A stretch of DNA of 64,000 bases. It comes from Pandoraea sp. (lineage in GTDB: Bacteria; Pseudomonadota; Gammaproteobacteria; Burkholderiales; Burkholderiaceae). Of this stretch, positions 7,644-16,207 are shown piece after piece. Both the position numbers and the translations under genes were made by a program. Location: positions 62,001-126,000 of the forward strand of contig NZ_SCSK01000067.1 of the NCBI RefSeq assembly GCF_004297875.1, given 5' to 3'. The notes below the pieces were generated by a model that was given only the letters and a program-made list of their open reading frames with translations, had not been told where the DNA came from and made no database searches. Each line of letters begins with the position of its first letter. Within the stretch, counting starts at the first letter, position 1.

Positions 7644-9194
7644 TCAGTGAGCTCCCGCTGCGACGTCGGCGCCACCAGAGCTTCGGATGGGGCGGGTGAA
7701 CCACACCAGCCCGATCATCAGGATGAACAGTACCGCCGAGATCCAGAAAATATCATTGGCGCCCAACATTGCCGACTGATTGGTGATCAGTCCGTCGATC
7801 ATGCCGTATGCCTGCTCGTGACTTAAACCCAACGTGGTCAATCCGTTGACGGCATGGTCGAAGATCGGATTGTAGACATTCGCGCTTTCTGTCAATTGCG
7901 CATGGTGCAGCGATATTCGGTTATCCCATAAGGTCGCGGTAATCGAAGTGCCGACGCCACCGCACAGAATCCGTACGAAATTCGACAGACCGGCCGCCGC
8001 CGGGATGCGCCGTGCCGGCAAACCCGACAGGATGATGGCAGTCAGCGGAATGAAGAACATCGACATCGGGATGCCCTGCAGGAACGTTGGAATCAGCAAT
8101 GTGTGAACATCCACCTGCGTATTGAATTCCGAGCGCATATAGAACACCAGCGCAAACAGCGCGAACGACGCCGTGACGACCCATCGCGCATCGACCTTGG
8201 GCAAGGTCTTGCCGATGACTGGCGAGAGCAGTATGGCGAACAGTCCCACCGGGGCCAGGATCAGGCCGGCCTGAGTCGCGGTATAGCCCAGATAGATCTG
8301 CAGCCATTGCGGCAGGATCACCAGGTTGCCGAAAAACAGACCGTAGCCGACGGAAATGGCGACCACACCCCCGGTGAAATTGATTCCCTTGAACAACGTA
8401 AGATCAACGACCGGATATTTCTCGGTAATTTCCCACACGATAAAAAAGGCGAACGAAACGATGGCGACCAGCGCCAGCGCCACGATCGTCGTCGAGTTGA
8501 ACCAGTCGAGCTCCTTGCCTTTGTCGAGCATGATCTGCAGGGATCCGACCCACAGCACCAACAGCGTCAATCCGACCTTGTCGATCGGTTTGTGCTGGAT
8601 CTGTGATTCACGCGTGCGATAGATCGACCAGGTCACCGACGCGGCGAGAATACCGATCGGGATGTTGATATAGAAAATCCATGGCCACTGGTAATTATCG
8701 GAAATCCAGCCGCCCAGGATTGGGCCGAGCACTGGCGCGACCAATGTAGTCATACCCCACATGGACAAGGCCATTGCGCTTTTCTGCTGCGGGTAACTGG
8801 ACAACAGCAGCGATTGCGACAACGGAATCATCGGGCCGGCCACCGCACCCTGAAGCACGCGAGCGGCCAGCAAAAATCCGAGTGTGGGCGCCATGCCGCA
8901 CAACCAGGAAGAGATCACGAACAAAAGTATCGACGAGATGAACAGGCGGACCTGGCCGAAGCGCTCGGTCAGCCATCCCGTTAATGGCACCGAGATCGCA
9001 TTGGCCACGGCGAATGAAGTGATGACCCAGGTGCCTTGGCTCGCGGAAACGCCCAGGTCACCGGAAATCGCCGGAATCGACACATTGGCGATCGAAGTGT
9101 CGAGCACGTTCATGAACGTCGCCAACGACAGCGCGATGGTCCCGAGTACGAGTTGTCCGCCGCGCAACGGCGCGGGTTGGGCGTGAGATGTCAT
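7644..9194 (-). CDS. emrB: EmrB/QacA-type MFS multidrug efflux transporter (DHA2)
   Basis: Inner-membrane proton-driven drug exporter of the 14-TM DHA2 family (516 aa), the pump of an EmrAB-type tripartite system. Visible hallmarks are the motif-A-like GWLTERFGQVRLF loop after TM2, the FMNVLDTSIANVSIP stretch in TM1 characteristic of DHA2, and many hydrophobic segments to the end. I placed the start at ATG 9194 (MTSHAQPAPLRGGQLV); a longer reading to 9596 would overlap the membrane-fusion gene. It lies 13 bp after the emrA-like gene, last in the marR-OMF-emrA-emrB operon. Substrates cannot be read from sequence; by homology, hydrophobic uncouplers and antibiotics. Confidence 0.9.
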   Translation of the reverse strand: MTSHAQPAPLRGGQLVLGTIALSLATFMNVLDTSIANVSIPAISGDLGVSASQGTWVITSFAVANAISVPLTGWLTERFGQVRLFISSILLFVISSWLCGMAPTLGFLLAARVLQGAVAGPMIPLSQSLLLSSYPQQKSAMALSMWGMTTLVAPVLGPILGGWISDNYQWPWIFYINIPIGILAASVTWSIYRTRESQIQHKPIDKVGLTLLVLWVGSLQIMLDKGKELDWFNSTTIVALALVAIVSFAFFIVWEITEKYPVVDLTLFKGINFTGGVVAISVGYGLFFGNLVILPQWLQIYLGYTATQAGLILAPVGLFAILLSPVIGKTLPKVDARWVVTASFALFALVFYMRSEFNTQVDVHTLLIPTFLQGIPMSMFFIPLTAIILSGLPARRIPAAAGLSNFVRILCGGVGTSITATLWDNRISLHHAQLTESANVYNPIFDHAVNGLTTLGLSHEQAYGMIDGLITNQSAMLGANDIFWISAVLFILMIGLVWFTRPIRSSGGADVAAGAH

Positions 9195-9207
9195 AACCTG
9201 GCGCGGA

Positions 9208-10443
9208 TTACAGAAGTTTGGCCTTGGCCGGTTTGTCCGAGGACTCGTCGGCGCTGGCATGTGCGCCCAAGTTGTCCTCGATGATGCGTGCCACGATGGC
9301 GTCGGCCTGGTGTCCAATCTTCTCGAACACGTCGGTCTGGTAGGTCGGCATGGCCGGCGCGTTGCCGAGCGCCTTGCCCTTCGTGTTGTGCACGTCGACT
9401 TCGACTTGCATCGACAGGCCGATGCGCAGCGGATGCTTGGCAAGTTCCTTCGGGTCCAGCGCGATGCGTACGGGCAGGCGCTGTACCACCTTGATCCAGT
9501 TGCCGGTGGCGTTTTGCGCTGGCAACAGTGAGAAAGCGCTGCCGGTGCCCGCCGAGAATCCGGCGACCGTGCCGTGGAATTTGACGCTCGAGCCATAAAC
9601 GTCCGCCGTCATTTCCACGGGTTGCCCAACCCGCATATGCGCGATCTGCACTTCCTTGAAGTTGGCGTCGACCCAGACTTGGTTGAGCGGCACGATGGCC
9701 ATCAATGGCGTGCCGGGTGCCACGCGCTGCCCGACCTGGACGGCACGCTTGGCGACATAGCCGGCGACCGGCGCAGGGATCGACGTGCGCGCATAGTCCA
9801 GATATACCGCACGAAGTTTGTCGGCCGCTTGCCTCACTTGCGGATGCGTGGCCACCGTGGTCTTGTCGGTCAGCGCGTGATTCGACATGAGCTGGCTGCG
9901 AGCCACCGCCAGCGCGGCTTCGACTGTCTTGACGGCATCTTGCGCATGCCCCAGTTCCTCGCGTGAGACCGCGCCGCTGGGCATCGCGATTTCACGGCGC
10001 TGCAGGTCGGCACGAGCCTTGGCCAGGTCGGCTTCACGCATTGCGACGGTTGCAGCCAGGGCCTGATTGTCCACATACAGCGTGCGTACCTGGCGCACCG
10101 TTTGCGCGAGATTGGCTTCGGCCTGCAGCAGGGCCACCCGGGAGTCGGCCTGATCAAGCTGCACGAGCGTTTGACCGGCTTGCACCATTTGCGTGTCGTC
10201 GGCGTTGACGCCCGTTACCGTGCCGCCCACCTGCGGCGTGATTTGCACCACATTGCCCGAAACATAGGCGTCGTCGGTGCTTTCGTAGTAGCGCGCGTAT
10301 AAACCCCAATAGAGCCCATACCCGATGGCTGCCACGATGATCACGGCGCTCAGCGTCAGCATCATGCGCTTTCGCTTGCCGTTGTTGCCGGTCGCCGCGG
10401 CAGGTGCGGGTTGGGCGGCAGCGCCCTGTTGGTTGTCACTCAT
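9208..10443 (-). CDS. emrA: EmrA/HlyD-family periplasmic membrane-fusion protein
   Basis: Membrane-fusion protein (411 aa) that bridges the EmrB pump to the outer-membrane channel. A basic cytoplasmic stretch (NGKRKR, about 21-26) precedes one transmembrane helix (about 28-50), then a barrel-sandwich/lipoyl half motif (STDDAYVSGNVVQITPQVGG), a long coiled-coil hairpin (about 100-205) and the returning half (SIPAPVAGYVAKRAVQVGQ). Ends with an Asp/Glu/Lys-rich tail. The ATG at 10443 has GGAG upstream. It lies 55 bp after the outer-membrane factor and directly before emrB. Confidence 0.92.
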   Translation of the reverse strand: MSDNQQGAAAQPAPAAATGNNGKRKRMMLTLSAVIIVAAIGYGLYWGLYARYYESTDDAYVSGNVVQITPQVGGTVTGVNADDTQMVQAGQTLVQLDQADSRVALLQAEANLAQTVRQVRTLYVDNQALAATVAMREADLAKARADLQRREIAMPSGAVSREELGHAQDAVKTVEAALAVARSQLMSNHALTDKTTVATHPQVRQAADKLRAVYLDYARTSIPAPVAGYVAKRAVQVGQRVAPGTPLMAIVPLNQVWVDANFKEVQIAHMRVGQPVEMTADVYGSSVKFHGTVAGFSAGTGSAFSLLPAQNATGNWIKVVQRLPVRIALDPKELAKHPLRIGLSMQVEVDVHNTKGKALGNAPAMPTYQTDVFEKIGHQADAIVARIIEDNLGAHASADESSDKPAKAKLL

Positions 10444-10498
10444 AATCTGCTCCGTTGAGATCTTTCAAATTTTTAAATTCGTTGGGCAACGTGCCGCT

Positions 10499-12007
10499 TC
10501 AATGAATTGCCGCAGCGGGTGACGCCGCTTGCGCCAGACTGCCCGATGCTTGAGCCAAGCCGGCCGCCTGAGCATCGAATCCTCCGCCCATGGCCTTGAT
10601 CAACGCCATCTGCTGGTCGCGGCGAGTGGCGACCAGATTGGCGCGCAATTGTTCTTGTGCCAGAAGGGACGATTCGGCGTTCAGCACGACCAACTGTGGC
10701 GCCAGTCCGGCTCTGTAGCGGCTCACGGCAAGGTCATAGGCGCTTTTGGCCGCATCGTAGGCTTGTGCCTGCGTCACTAACTGCTGGTCGGTCGAGTGAA
10801 TGCTGCTCAGGCGGTCGGCGACGTCGGTCAACGCGTCGTTCAATGTCTTGTCGTACGAGGCGACCGCTTCCTCATAACGCGCGTACTCGCCCTTCAGATT
10901 GGCGCGCAGACGGCCGCCGTCGAAGATCGGCAGACTGATCGCGGGGCCGGCCTGTATCTGTTGGCTGGCCGCGGTGAACAATTGTCCCAGGCCAAACGAG
11001 CTGAACCCGATCGTCGCCATCAAGTTGATGTCCGGGTAGAAGCGGGCCTTTGCAACATCCACGCCCTTGAGCGCGGCTTCCACTTGCCAGCGCGCGGCAA
11101 CGATATCCGGCCGGCGCCCCAGCAGGTTCAGCGGCAGGTTGTCCGGGATGCGGGGAGAGGCAATCGTCGCGAGTCTCGGCCTGGCGATTTGCAGGCCGCG
11201 ATCGGGGCCTTTGCCGAGCAGCGCGCCCAACTGATGCCGGGTCAGGAGGATTTGTCCGTTCAACTGACTCAACTGGGTTTTGGCGTCGGCGATATTGCCT
11301 TGCGCCTGCTTGGTTTCGACTTTCGTATCCAGCCCGGCTCTCAAACGATCGCGGGCCAGACGGCTCAGCATCTCGCGTTGCTTCAACTCTCGCATGAGCA
11401 CGTCTCGCAAGGCATACTGCTGGGCCAATTGGTTGTATGCGCGCGCTACCGCGGTGGCCACAGTCAGGCGCGCCTCCTGATCCGCGGCCTCTTCGGCTTT
11501 TTCCGCAGAAATGGCCTGAGCCTGCGCCGCGCGATTTTTACCCCACAGATCCAGCTCGTAGGTCAGATTCGCCATTGCATCGCCCTGGGTGAACCAGGAA
11601 CCACCGTAGCCCGGCGGATAAATCGTGTGCTCGGTGAATTTTTGGCGGTAGACATCCCCGCTCACGCCGATCCTGGGCAGGAGCGCGGCCCCCGCGCCTT
11701 CGGCCTGGGCGCGAGCAGCCGCCAAACGCGCCTGCGCCATCTGCAAATCCGGATTGCCGGCGAGGGCCTCGTGAATCAATTGCTGGAGTTGGGGGTCGCC
11801 GAATTGAGCCGCCCAATCGGTCGTCGGCCATTGTCCGCCCTGGCTGGGGAGGCTGCGCGCGGTTGCGTAAGCATTCGGTGATGCAATGCGCTTGTCGCTA
11901 TGGATTCCCATGTAATTCGCGCATCCGGACAGTCCCAGTACGGCAATGGCGATACACGCCATGGTGAGCGTCCGCAGGCGAGGCATATTGGGATAGGTTG
12001 CTTGCAT
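10499..12007 (-). CDS. NodT/OprM-type outer-membrane efflux lipoprotein
   Basis: TolC-like outer-membrane factor of the RND/MFS-pump NodT family (502 aa). A lipoprotein signal is evident: a hydrophobic stretch and the lipobox LSGC with Cys at 29. Two repeated alpha-helical halves rich in Ala, Gln and Leu follow (about 65-265 and 285-475), containing the family motif GRRPDIVAARWQVEAAL. I chose ATG 12007 because AAGGG sits 8 nt upstream; an ATG 18 nt further upstream lacks a ribosome binding site. Encoded between marR and emrA, so it probably forms the exit duct for this pump. Confidence 0.9.
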   Translation of the reverse strand: MQATYPNMPRLRTLTMACIAIAVLGLSGCANYMGIHSDKRIASPNAYATARSLPSQGGQWPTTDWAAQFGDPQLQQLIHEALAGNPDLQMAQARLAAARAQAEGAGAALLPRIGVSGDVYRQKFTEHTIYPPGYGGSWFTQGDAMANLTYELDLWGKNRAAQAQAISAEKAEEAADQEARLTVATAVARAYNQLAQQYALRDVLMRELKQREMLSRLARDRLRAGLDTKVETKQAQGNIADAKTQLSQLNGQILLTRHQLGALLGKGPDRGLQIARPRLATIASPRIPDNLPLNLLGRRPDIVAARWQVEAALKGVDVAKARFYPDINLMATIGFSSFGLGQLFTAASQQIQAGPAISLPIFDGGRLRANLKGEYARYEEAVASYDKTLNDALTDVADRLSSIHSTDQQLVTQAQAYDAAKSAYDLAVSRYRAGLAPQLVVLNAESSLLAQEQLRANLVATRRDQQMALIKAMGGGFDAQAAGLAQASGSLAQAASPAAAIH

Positions 12008-12094
12008 AGCAAAACCCTTAGTCATTGAATCGATGGATAGTAATACAACGCGTTAGAATGATTCTTCGGCATGAAATGATTGCTAAAGCAATAT

Positions 12095-12580
12095 TTACCC
12101 GATCTCGCTGTTGGCGATCACACGCCGGAGCAGGCTTTTCAGAAGGGTGACCTCGTCCGGGGTGAAGCCACGCAGTAACCGATCGGCGCAAGCGAGAAAA
12201 ATCTCCGGCATTCGCATGGCTTGCGCGCGGCCCTCGGCAGTCAAAGTCAGGATGACCGTACGCCGGTCTTCGCGGCTGCGTTCCCGGATCAGCAGGCCAT
12301 GCTTCTCGAGACGGTCCAGCAAGCGCGTCACAGCGCTGGCATCGATGCAATACTCGCGCGAGAGATCGGCGGCTGTGGTGCATTTGCCGGTGGCCAACTT
12401 GTATAGCATGGTGGCCTGGGTGCTGGTCAGGCCGAAACGCGAAGTCTCCTGCGTCAGTTGCGCCATCAGCAGGGAACGAACACGCGCGACCAGATAGCCC
12501 ATGGAATCCTCCATGTCATACCCGGGGTAGGGTGCCTGCTCAGGCGCGGGAAGGTCGGGTTGTGTCATTTTAGTGCTCAT
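12095..12580 (-). CDS. MarR-family transcriptional regulator (EmrR-like) of the efflux operon
   Basis: MarR-type winged-helix repressor (161 aa). The dimerisation helices flank a wHTH at about 50-115 with the typical segment DASAVTRLLDRLEKHGLLIRE followed by the wing DRRTVILTLT. It is the first gene of the unit with the outer-membrane factor, emrA and emrB, 87 bp upstream of the former. MarR/EmrR proteins commonly repress their own pump operon and are released by drug-like ligands. A strong promoter with overlapping palindromes lies directly upstream (12589-12659), fitting autoregulation. Confidence 0.9.
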   Translation of the reverse strand: MSTKMTQPDLPAPEQAPYPGYDMEDSMGYLVARVRSLLMAQLTQETSRFGLTSTQATMLYKLATGKCTTAADLSREYCIDASAVTRLLDRLEKHGLLIRERSREDRRTVILTLTAEGRAQAMRMPEIFLACADRLLRGFTPDEVTLLKSLLRRVIANSEIG

Positions 12581-12588
12581 GCAATAGT

Positions 12589-12598
12589 TGCCTAGGCA
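12589..12598. promoter_or_regulatory. Palindrome TGCCTAGGCA at the marR transcription start (candidate MarR operator)
   Basis: TGCCTAGGCA is a perfect 10-bp palindrome that covers the predicted transcription start, a position where a bound repressor would block initiation. Confidence 0.45.
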
Positions 12599-12600
12599 TG

Positions 12601-12628
12601 ATTATAGCGATTGCTTAATTATTTGCAA
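12601..12628 (-). promoter_or_regulatory. Predicted promoter of the marR-efflux operon
   Basis: On the minus strand TTGCAA (12628-12623) and a perfect TATAAT (12606-12601) are separated by 16 bp. Transcription would start near 12594, only about 14 nt before the marR start codon and inside the palindrome at 12589-12598. Confidence 0.7.
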
Positions 12629-12635
12629 GGCGGGG

Positions 12636-12659
12636 CAATAATTGACTATGCAATTATTG
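12636..12659. promoter_or_regulatory. Inverted repeat CAATAATTG-N6-CAATTATTG between marR and typA
   Basis: Perfect 9-bp arms (12636-12644 and 12651-12659) spaced by 6 nt, upstream of the marR -35 and between the divergent genes. The size and symmetry suit a dimeric regulator. It is about 128 bp from typA, so it may affect either gene. Confidence 0.55.
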
Positions 12660-12786
12660 TGGCCGAACAACAAGGCCCGGTTGGCGCCCCGGTGTTTTCG
12701 TGTCGGGCTCCGGTTGCTTGTCATAAGCGAACAAGCCAGCCGTGCTAAAATGTTCGATTGCTCCAAAACATTCTTTCCTTCTTTTC

Positions 12787-14610
12787 ATGACCCGCGCCCT
12801 ACGTAACATCGCCATCATTGCCCACGTTGACCACGGCAAGACCACGCTCGTCGACAAACTGCTGCGCCAATCCGGCACCTTCCGCGAGAACCAGCAAATT
12901 GCTGAGCGTGTGATGGATTCGAACGATATCGAAAAGGAGCGCGGCATCACGATTCTTGCCAAGAACTGCGCTGTCGAATACGGCGACACGCATATCAACA
13001 TCGTCGACACGCCGGGACACGCCGATTTCGGCGGTGAGGTCGAGCGAGTGCTGTCGATGGTCGACAGTGTGCTGCTGCTGGTCGATGCGGTTGAAGGCCC
13101 GATGCCGCAGACGCGCTTCGTGACCCGCAAGGCGCTGGCGCTGGGGCTCAAGCCGATCGTGGTAGTGAACAAGATCGATCGCCCGGGCGCACGCCCGGAT
13201 TGGGTCATCAACCAGACATTCGATCTGTTCGACAAGCTCGGCGCGACCGACGAGCAACTCGATTTCCCGGTGGTTTATGCGTCCGCACTGAATGGTTACG
13301 CGAGCCTCGATCCGAGCGTCCGCGAGGGGGATATGCGCCCGCTGTTCGAAGCGATTCTGGAACACGTGCCGGTGCGTCCGGCCGATCCGGACGCGCCGTT
13401 GCAGCTCCAGATCACCTCGCTCGATTATTCGACCTATGTTGGTCGCATCGGCATCGGACGCGTGTCGCGCGGTCGTATCCGTCCGGGGCAGCCGGTGGCG
13501 ATGCGCTTCGGCCCGGACGGCGAAGTGTTCAACAGAAAGATCAACCAAGTGCTGTCGTTCAAGGGGCTCGAGCGGGTCCAGGTGGAGAGCGCCGAAGCCG
13601 GCGACATCGTGCTTATCAACGGGATCGAGGACGTCGGCATCGGTGCGACGATCTGCGCCGTCGAGCAGCCCGAGGCGCTGCCGATGATCAGTGTCGACGA
13701 ACCGACCCTGACGATGAATTTTTGCGTCAACACTTCGCCACTGGCGGGGCGGGAGGGCAAATTCATTACCAGCCGTCAGATTCGCGAACGCCTGATGCGC
13801 GAACTGAACCACAACGTCGCATTGCGCGTGAAGGACACGGCGGACGAGACCATCTTCGAAGTGTCTGGCCGCGGCGAGTTGCACCTGACTATTCTCGTCG
13901 AGAACATGCGCCGCGAAGGCTACGAGCTTGCCGTATCGCGCCCGCGCGTGGTCATGAAGGAGATCGATGGGGTCAAGCACGAACCCTACGAGTTGCTGAC
14001 GGTCGACGTCGAGGACGGCCACCAGGGCGCGGTAATGGAAGAGTTGGGGCGCCGCAAGGGCGAGTTGATCGACATGGCGTCCGACGGCCGGGGCCGAACG
14101 CGTCTGGAATACCGCATTCCTGCACGGGGCTTGATCGGTTTTCAGGGAGAATTCCTGTCGATGACCCGTGGCACGGGGCTGATCAGTCATATTTTCGACG
14201 CTTATGCGCCCGTGCGCGAAGGTAATCTCGGCGAGCGCCGCAATGGCGTGCTGATCTCGCAAGACGACGGTGCCGCGGTCGCCTACGCGTTGTGGAAACT
14301 GCAGGATCGCGGCCGGATGTTCGTCAAGCCCGGCGATGCGCTCTACGAAGGGATGATCATCGGCATCCACAGCCGCGACAACGATTTGGTGGTCAATCCG
14401 ATCAAGGGCAAACAACTGACCAATGTGCGCGCCTCGGGCACGGACGAAGCCGTGCGCCTGGTGCCTCCGATCCAGATGTCGCTTGAATATGCGGTCGAGT
14501 TCATCGACGACGACGAACTGGTCGAGATTACGCCGCAGTCCATTCGTTTGCGCAAGCGCTTCCTGAAAGAGCACGAGCGCAAGAAAGCATCGCGCGAAGA
14601 GCGAACCTGA
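12787..14610 (+). CDS. typA: Ribosome-associated GTPase TypA/BipA
   Basis: TypA/BipA (607 aa), a translational GTPase related to EF-G that assists 50S assembly and stress or cold adaptation. G1 is AHVDHGKT (12-19), followed by KERGITI (switch I), DTPGHADFGGEVE and NKIDR. EF-G-like domains II, III and V and the BipA-specific C-terminal domain complete the chain. ATG 12787 gives the canonical start MTRALRNIAIIAHVDHGKT; there is no Shine-Dalgarno, only a pyrimidine-rich stretch before the start. TAAAAT at 12746-12751 could be its -10 element. A strong terminator follows at 14663. Confidence 0.97.
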   Translation: MTRALRNIAIIAHVDHGKTTLVDKLLRQSGTFRENQQIAERVMDSNDIEKERGITILAKNCAVEYGDTHINIVDTPGHADFGGEVERVLSMVDSVLLLVDAVEGPMPQTRFVTRKALALGLKPIVVVNKIDRPGARPDWVINQTFDLFDKLGATDEQLDFPVVYASALNGYASLDPSVREGDMRPLFEAILEHVPVRPADPDAPLQLQITSLDYSTYVGRIGIGRVSRGRIRPGQPVAMRFGPDGEVFNRKINQVLSFKGLERVQVESAEAGDIVLINGIEDVGIGATICAVEQPEALPMISVDEPTLTMNFCVNTSPLAGREGKFITSRQIRERLMRELNHNVALRVKDTADETIFEVSGRGELHLTILVENMRREGYELAVSRPRVVMKEIDGVKHEPYELLTVDVEDGHQGAVMEELGRRKGELIDMASDGRGRTRLEYRIPARGLIGFQGEFLSMTRGTGLISHIFDAYAPVREGNLGERRNGVLISQDDGAAVAYALWKLQDRGRMFVKPGDALYEGMIIGIHSRDNDLVVNPIKGKQLTNVRASGTDEAVRLVPPIQMSLEYAVEFIDDDELVEITPQSIRLRKRFLKEHERKKASREERT

Positions 14611-14662
14611 GCTCCGGCTCGCGCGTCAGGCCGGCTTCCCGCCGGCATGTTTGCGGTACGAT

Positions 14663-14691
14663 AAAGCCGGTGCCTCGCACCGGCTTTTTTT
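14663..14691 (+). terminator. Rho-independent terminator of typA
   Basis: AAAGCCGGTGC (14663-14673), loop CTC, GCACCGGCTTT (14677-14687) and a T tract to 14691. Confidence 0.9.
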
Positions 14692-14721
14692 ATCTGTCAC
14701 CTCTTGCCACGGTGCTGCGTC

Positions 14722-15819
14722 ATGTCCGAATTCATCGAAACCAGGATCGTCAACCATGTTGGTCTGATCACCTTGAACAGGCCAAAAGCCTTGAACGCGC
14801 TGTCGCCCGACATGATTCGATCGCTGACGGCTGCGCTCCTGCAATGGGCCGAAGATCCCCAAGTCTACGCCGTATTCGTGCGAGGCGTCGGCGAGAAAGG
14901 ATTTTGCGCGGGCGGAGACATCCGCTATTTTTATGAGACTGCGCAGCGCGACCGTGCGGCGCTGCTGCCGTATTTCGTCGAAGAGTACGCGCTTGACTAT
15001 TTGATCGCGACGTATCCGAAGCCGTACATCGCATTGCTCGACGGTATCGTGATGGGCGGGGGCATGGGGATCTCCCAAGGCGCCGCCTTGCGTATCGTTA
15101 CCGAGACGACGCGCATGGCCATGCCGGAGACGCAGATTGGATTATTTCCCGACGTTGGCGGTGGGCATTTCCTGGCGCGACTGCCGGGCCACATTGGTGA
15201 ATACCTGGGCGTTACCGGTGTGGCGATCGGTGCGGCTGATGCGCTCTATGCCGGCTTGGCAGACGTTTATTTGCCGCGCAACATGACGACCGACCTGCTG
15301 TCGTTACTGGAGAACGAGCCTTGGCAAGACGGCAACGCAGTGATGGATCGCGTGCGTGCTCTGGCCAATGGCCATGTTGCGCCGTCGCCGCGCGACATGC
15401 CACTCGAGGATTTGCGCGGCGCCATCGATATGCATTTTTCCCACGAGAGTATGTCATCGATTCTGGCATCGCTGTCGCGTGAAGCACGTTGCGAATTCAG
15501 CGAGTGGGCGCGGCAGATCGAGGCACAACTGGGCAAGCGTTCTCCACTGATGGTATGCGTGACGCTCGAGCAAATCCGCCGGGCACGTTCGCAGTCTTTG
15601 TCACTGGCGGACGAATTGAGGGTCGAACTCTCGATGATGAAACACGTGTTCGACGGTCACGATGGGCCGGAGGGCATTCGCGCCCTGGCGATAGACAAGG
15701 ATCACGCGCCTCGGTGGCTTCCGGCGAGTCTTGATCAGGTCGATGCGAAGCAGGTGGCCCGATTCTTCGAGAGCGAGTGGCGGGCCCAGGCACACCCGCT
15801 GGCGCATCTGGGCGCCTAG
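14722..15819 (+). CDS. 3-hydroxyisobutyryl-CoA hydrolase-like enzyme (enoyl-CoA hydratase/isomerase family)
   Basis: Crotonase-fold protein (365 aa) of the ECH_2/HIBCH type, which in valine degradation hydrolyses 3-hydroxyisobutyryl-CoA. The oxyanion-hole motifs FCAGGDIRYF (61-70) and GIVMGGGMG (108-116) are present, as are the acidic residues of MPETQIGLFPDVGG (Glu136, Asp144) that distinguish this group. Its length, well above the roughly 260 aa of ordinary enoyl-CoA hydratases, also fits HIBCH. ATG 14722 is taken because conserved sequence starts immediately (MSEFIETRIVNHVGLITLNRP). No other valine-pathway gene is adjacent, so the substrate remains uncertain. Monocistronic behind the typA terminator. 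Confidence 0.85.
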   Translation: MSEFIETRIVNHVGLITLNRPKALNALSPDMIRSLTAALLQWAEDPQVYAVFVRGVGEKGFCAGGDIRYFYETAQRDRAALLPYFVEEYALDYLIATYPKPYIALLDGIVMGGGMGISQGAALRIVTETTRMAMPETQIGLFPDVGGGHFLARLPGHIGEYLGVTGVAIGAADALYAGLADVYLPRNMTTDLLSLLENEPWQDGNAVMDRVRALANGHVAPSPRDMPLEDLRGAIDMHFSHESMSSILASLSREARCEFSEWARQIEAQLGKRSPLMVCVTLEQIRRARSQSLSLADELRVELSMMKHVFDGHDGPEGIRALAIDKDHAPRWLPASLDQVDAKQVARFFESEWRAQAHPLAHLGA

Positions 15820-15894
15820 GTCACGCGTCGGCGCGGGTTTCGGTATTCTGGCCCGGAGGAGCGGCGACAGGATGATACAGGCGTACGCAGGTGG

Positions 15895-16092
15895 TCATAC
15901 CTCGATATGGCAATAGCGTTCGACGAGGGACTGATCCAACTTGTGGCAAATATCGTTGATATTGCCGACCATGATGATGTGCGAAGGGCCACGATACACT
16001 CGAACCGGGCGCGGCGAGCGCAACGCGCGAACCGATAGTGTGCTGGGGGCGGGGGCGCGCGAGGCGCGTATGAAAGAAAATAATTTACCCAT
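15895..16092 (-). CDS. Small hypothetical protein downstream of lexA
   Basis: A 65-residue reading frame not recognised by me. ATG 16092 is preceded by AAGG at good spacing, the main argument that it is real. The protein has a hydrophobic/basic start (MGKLFSFIRASR), an Arg/Pro/Ser middle and an apparently folded end (SHIIMVGNINDICHKLDQ) with two Cys and two His in the last 25 residues. It lies on the lexA strand, about 115 bp after lexA, so it could be co-transcribed with it. A longer ATG start at 16155 lacks a ribosome binding site. No LexA box is seen directly before it. Confidence 0.45.
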   Translation of the reverse strand: MGKLFSFIRASRAPAPSTLSVRALRSPRPVRVYRGPSHIIMVGNINDICHKLDQSLVERYCHIEV

Positions 16093-16207
16093 GATCCCAT
16101 CCTTGCAAAGCGTGAAGTGAAGGGCCCGCTGCCGATGCTTTCTGATGTATTTCATGACGCACGTCGGTGCGATGCGCCAGCAACAGGAAATATGTATTTG
16201 GTAAAAC

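Noticed and set aside
12799..14574. 591-codon minus-strand frame opposite typA
   Set aside because: Composition-driven antisense frame; no domain, no ribosome binding site, typA is certain.
14628..14660. GCCGGC-TTCCC-GCCGGC hairpin as second typA terminator
   Set aside because: No T tract follows; the terminator at 14663-14691 explains the end.
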